NCBI GenBank assembly: GCA_964011275.1
Contig: CAXGOB010000134.1
Coordinates: forward strand, 1 to 7,453
DNA from: UBA7328 sp002471345
GTDB taxonomy: Bacteria > Bacteroidota > Bacteroidia > Chitinophagales > Saprospiraceae
Length of the DNA: 7,453 bases
Direction: 5' to 3'
Position numbers and translations under genes: made by a program. Positions 6,858 to 7,453 of this stretch are shown here, piece by piece. Positions within the stretch are counted from its first letter, which is position 1. The number at the start of each line of letters is the position of its first letter. Below the pieces are notes generated by a model that had not been told where the DNA came from, ran no database searches, and saw nothing but the letters and a program-made list of their open reading frames with translations.

Positions 6858-6878
6858 TCAAGAAATCATATTTCTTGA
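6858..6878. terminator. Hairpin between convergent genes, candidate bidirectional terminator
   Basis: TCAAGAAAT (6858-6866) and ATTTCTTGA (6870-6878) form a perfect 9-bp stem with a 3-base loop. It starts 8 bases after the plus-strand stop and spans the OsmC stop codon (TGA on the minus strand, 6866-6868), so it could end both convergent transcripts. The stem is AT-rich and lacks a U-run on either side, so termination efficiency is uncertain. Confidence 0.45.
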
Positions 6879-7336
6879 CACTTAGATACATGTTCAATTT
6901 CAAAATTGCACGAATTGGCAATGAAGCACATCTTATTTGCTTTGTGATGAAGTTCATTTACTTTTTCTATCATTGATGCTTTGCTTACTTTAACATCAGG
7001 ATATAAAACTACTTTCGAAAATTGTCCACTTCCATCTTCATTTTCTACCATCGTTCCCTTAGGATTATCACTATACTCTAGAACAATGACATCATTTACT
7101 GAACAGAGATGCAAAAACCATAGCATATGGCAACTCGAAAGTGAGGATAGGAACAACTCTTCTGGATTATATCTTGAATTATCTCCTCTAAAATTGGGAT
7201 CTGACGAACCCAATATCTCAGCACTTTTACCTTTAGCTTTTGTAAGGTGGTCTCTGCTATAAGACCGATAATCAAATGTTCCACTTCCCTTATTCCCTGT
7301 CCATTCTAATGTGATTTGGTAATCGTGCTTTTTCAT
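6866..7336 (-). CDS. OsmC/Ohr family protein (peroxide-reducing thiol protein)
   Basis: Starting at the ATG at 7334-7336, the product is 156 residues, normal for OsmC proteins. Family features run throughout: HDYQITLEWTGNKGSGT, YSRDH, LGSSDPNFRGDNSRYNPEEL, LSSLSSCHMLWFLHLC and MCFIANSCNF. The expected redox pair is C69 (SSCH) and C137 (MCFIA), with E60 in the NPEEL helix start. C78, C143 and C153 are extra cysteines. Proteins of this fold reduce organic and other hydroperoxides by cysteine chemistry in the cytoplasm; no signal peptide is present. An in-frame ATG at 7381 would add 15 residues (MQLNLFVYFHRNNLN) with no family match, so the downstream start is preferred. A weak promoter guess on the minus strand is TTG (7389-7391), 20 bases, then TATTTG (7363-7368); it lacks the two spacer bases of the consensus. 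The substrate and regulation are not visible from sequence. Confidence 0.93.
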   Translation of the reverse strand: MKKHDYQITLEWTGNKGSGTFDYRSYSRDHLTKAKGKSAEILGSSDPNFRGDNSRYNPEELFLSSLSSCHMLWFLHLCSVNDVIVLEYSDNPKGTMVENEDGSGQFSKVVLYPDVKVSKASMIEKVNELHHKANKMCFIANSCNFEIEHVSKCQEI

Positions 7337-7374
7337 ATTCAGATTGTTTCTATGAAAATATACAAATAGATTCA

Positions 7375-7391
7375 ATTGCAAAAGATTGCAA
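7375..7391. repeat. Direct repeat ATTGCAA-AAG-ATTGCAA upstream of the OsmC gene
   Basis: Two identical 7-base copies (7375-7381 and 7385-7391) are spaced ten bases apart start to start, about one helical turn. They lie 39-55 bases upstream of the chosen OsmC start and overlap the weak promoter guess. They could be paired regulator half-sites, but short AT-rich repeats also arise by chance. Confidence 0.3.
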
Positions 7392-7420
7392 TGAATTCAT
7401 GACTATCAACTAAGGAATAA

Positions 7421-7453
7421 GGACTTTGGACTTTGGACTTTGGACTTTGGACT
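7421..7453. repeat. Heptanucleotide tandem repeat (GGACTTT)n, cut by window end
   Basis: The 7-base unit GGACTTT repeats perfectly from 7421 to the last base, giving 33 bases or about 4.7 copies. The array continues past the window for an unknown length. It lies about 85 bases upstream of the OsmC start, outside any gene I can see. The unit contains no stop codon in any frame on either strand. Confidence 0.93.

Noticed and set aside
6981..7262. Plus-strand 93-codon open frame opposite the OsmC gene.
   Set aside because: It is antisense to a clearly conserved OsmC coding region, and its product shows no recognisable motif.
7337..7381. Extended OsmC start at 7381 adding 15 residues.
   Set aside because: MQLNLFVYFHRNNLN has no family match and would bury the likely promoter; MKKHDYQITLEWTG is the normal family start.
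1..7453. Defence system, mobile element, CRISPR array or novel RNA family.
   Set aside because: All large frames belong to recognisable housekeeping or envelope families. No transposase, integrase, nuclease, spaced repeat array or structured RNA was visible.

Overview
The window looks like AT-rich chromosomal DNA from a free-living Bacteroidota. A marine or environmental member of the Cytophagia/Flammeovirga type would fit, but this is inference and nothing here fixes the genus. Pointers to the phylum are a SprB/Ig-like surface adhesin, a carboxypeptidase-regulatory plus macroglobulin plus TonB-plug protein of a type common in that phylum, genes mostly lacking clear Shine-Dalgarno sites, and one perfect TAnnTTTG -7 promoter element. 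I see no tRNA, rRNA, CRISPR array, transposase, phage gene or recognisable defence system.

Layout from left to right: (1) 1-715, minus strand, the N-terminal 238 codons of a large secreted Ig-like/SprB-repeat adhesin that runs off the left edge. (2) 716-1152, a 437-base divergent intergenic region with a weak hairpin and a short dyad. (3) 1153-2382, plus strand, a secreted metal-dependent amidohydrolase. (4) 2383-2858, minus strand, an SRPBCC-family gene that abuts the amidohydrolase stop to stop and is split by an apparent single-base frameshift; its N-terminal 32 residues lie in another frame. (5) 2946-3161, minus strand, a small two-helix DUF2892 membrane protein upstream of the SRPBCC gene and possibly co-transcribed with it. 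(6) 3162-3403, a divergent regulatory region with a perfect FNR-type dyad (TTGAT-N4-ATCAA) and a candidate sigma-A promoter for the next gene. (7) 3404-6850, plus strand, a 1148-residue exported multi-domain protein ending in a TonB-plug-like domain with no beta-barrel. (8) 6866-7336, minus strand, an OsmC-family thiol peroxidase-like protein; a perfect hairpin spans the convergent 3' ends. (9) 7337-7453, the OsmC upstream region, ending in a heptanucleotide tandem repeat cut by the window edge.

The genes do not form one pathway. Three are exported (adhesin, amidohydrolase, plug protein), which fits the envelope- and secretion-heavy lifestyle of this phylum. The DUF2892 gene with its FNR-type box and the OsmC gene give a loose redox-stress flavour. 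The most useful correction to a naive annotation is the SRPBCC gene: the 128-residue open frame is only the C-terminal four fifths of a roughly 158-residue protein.
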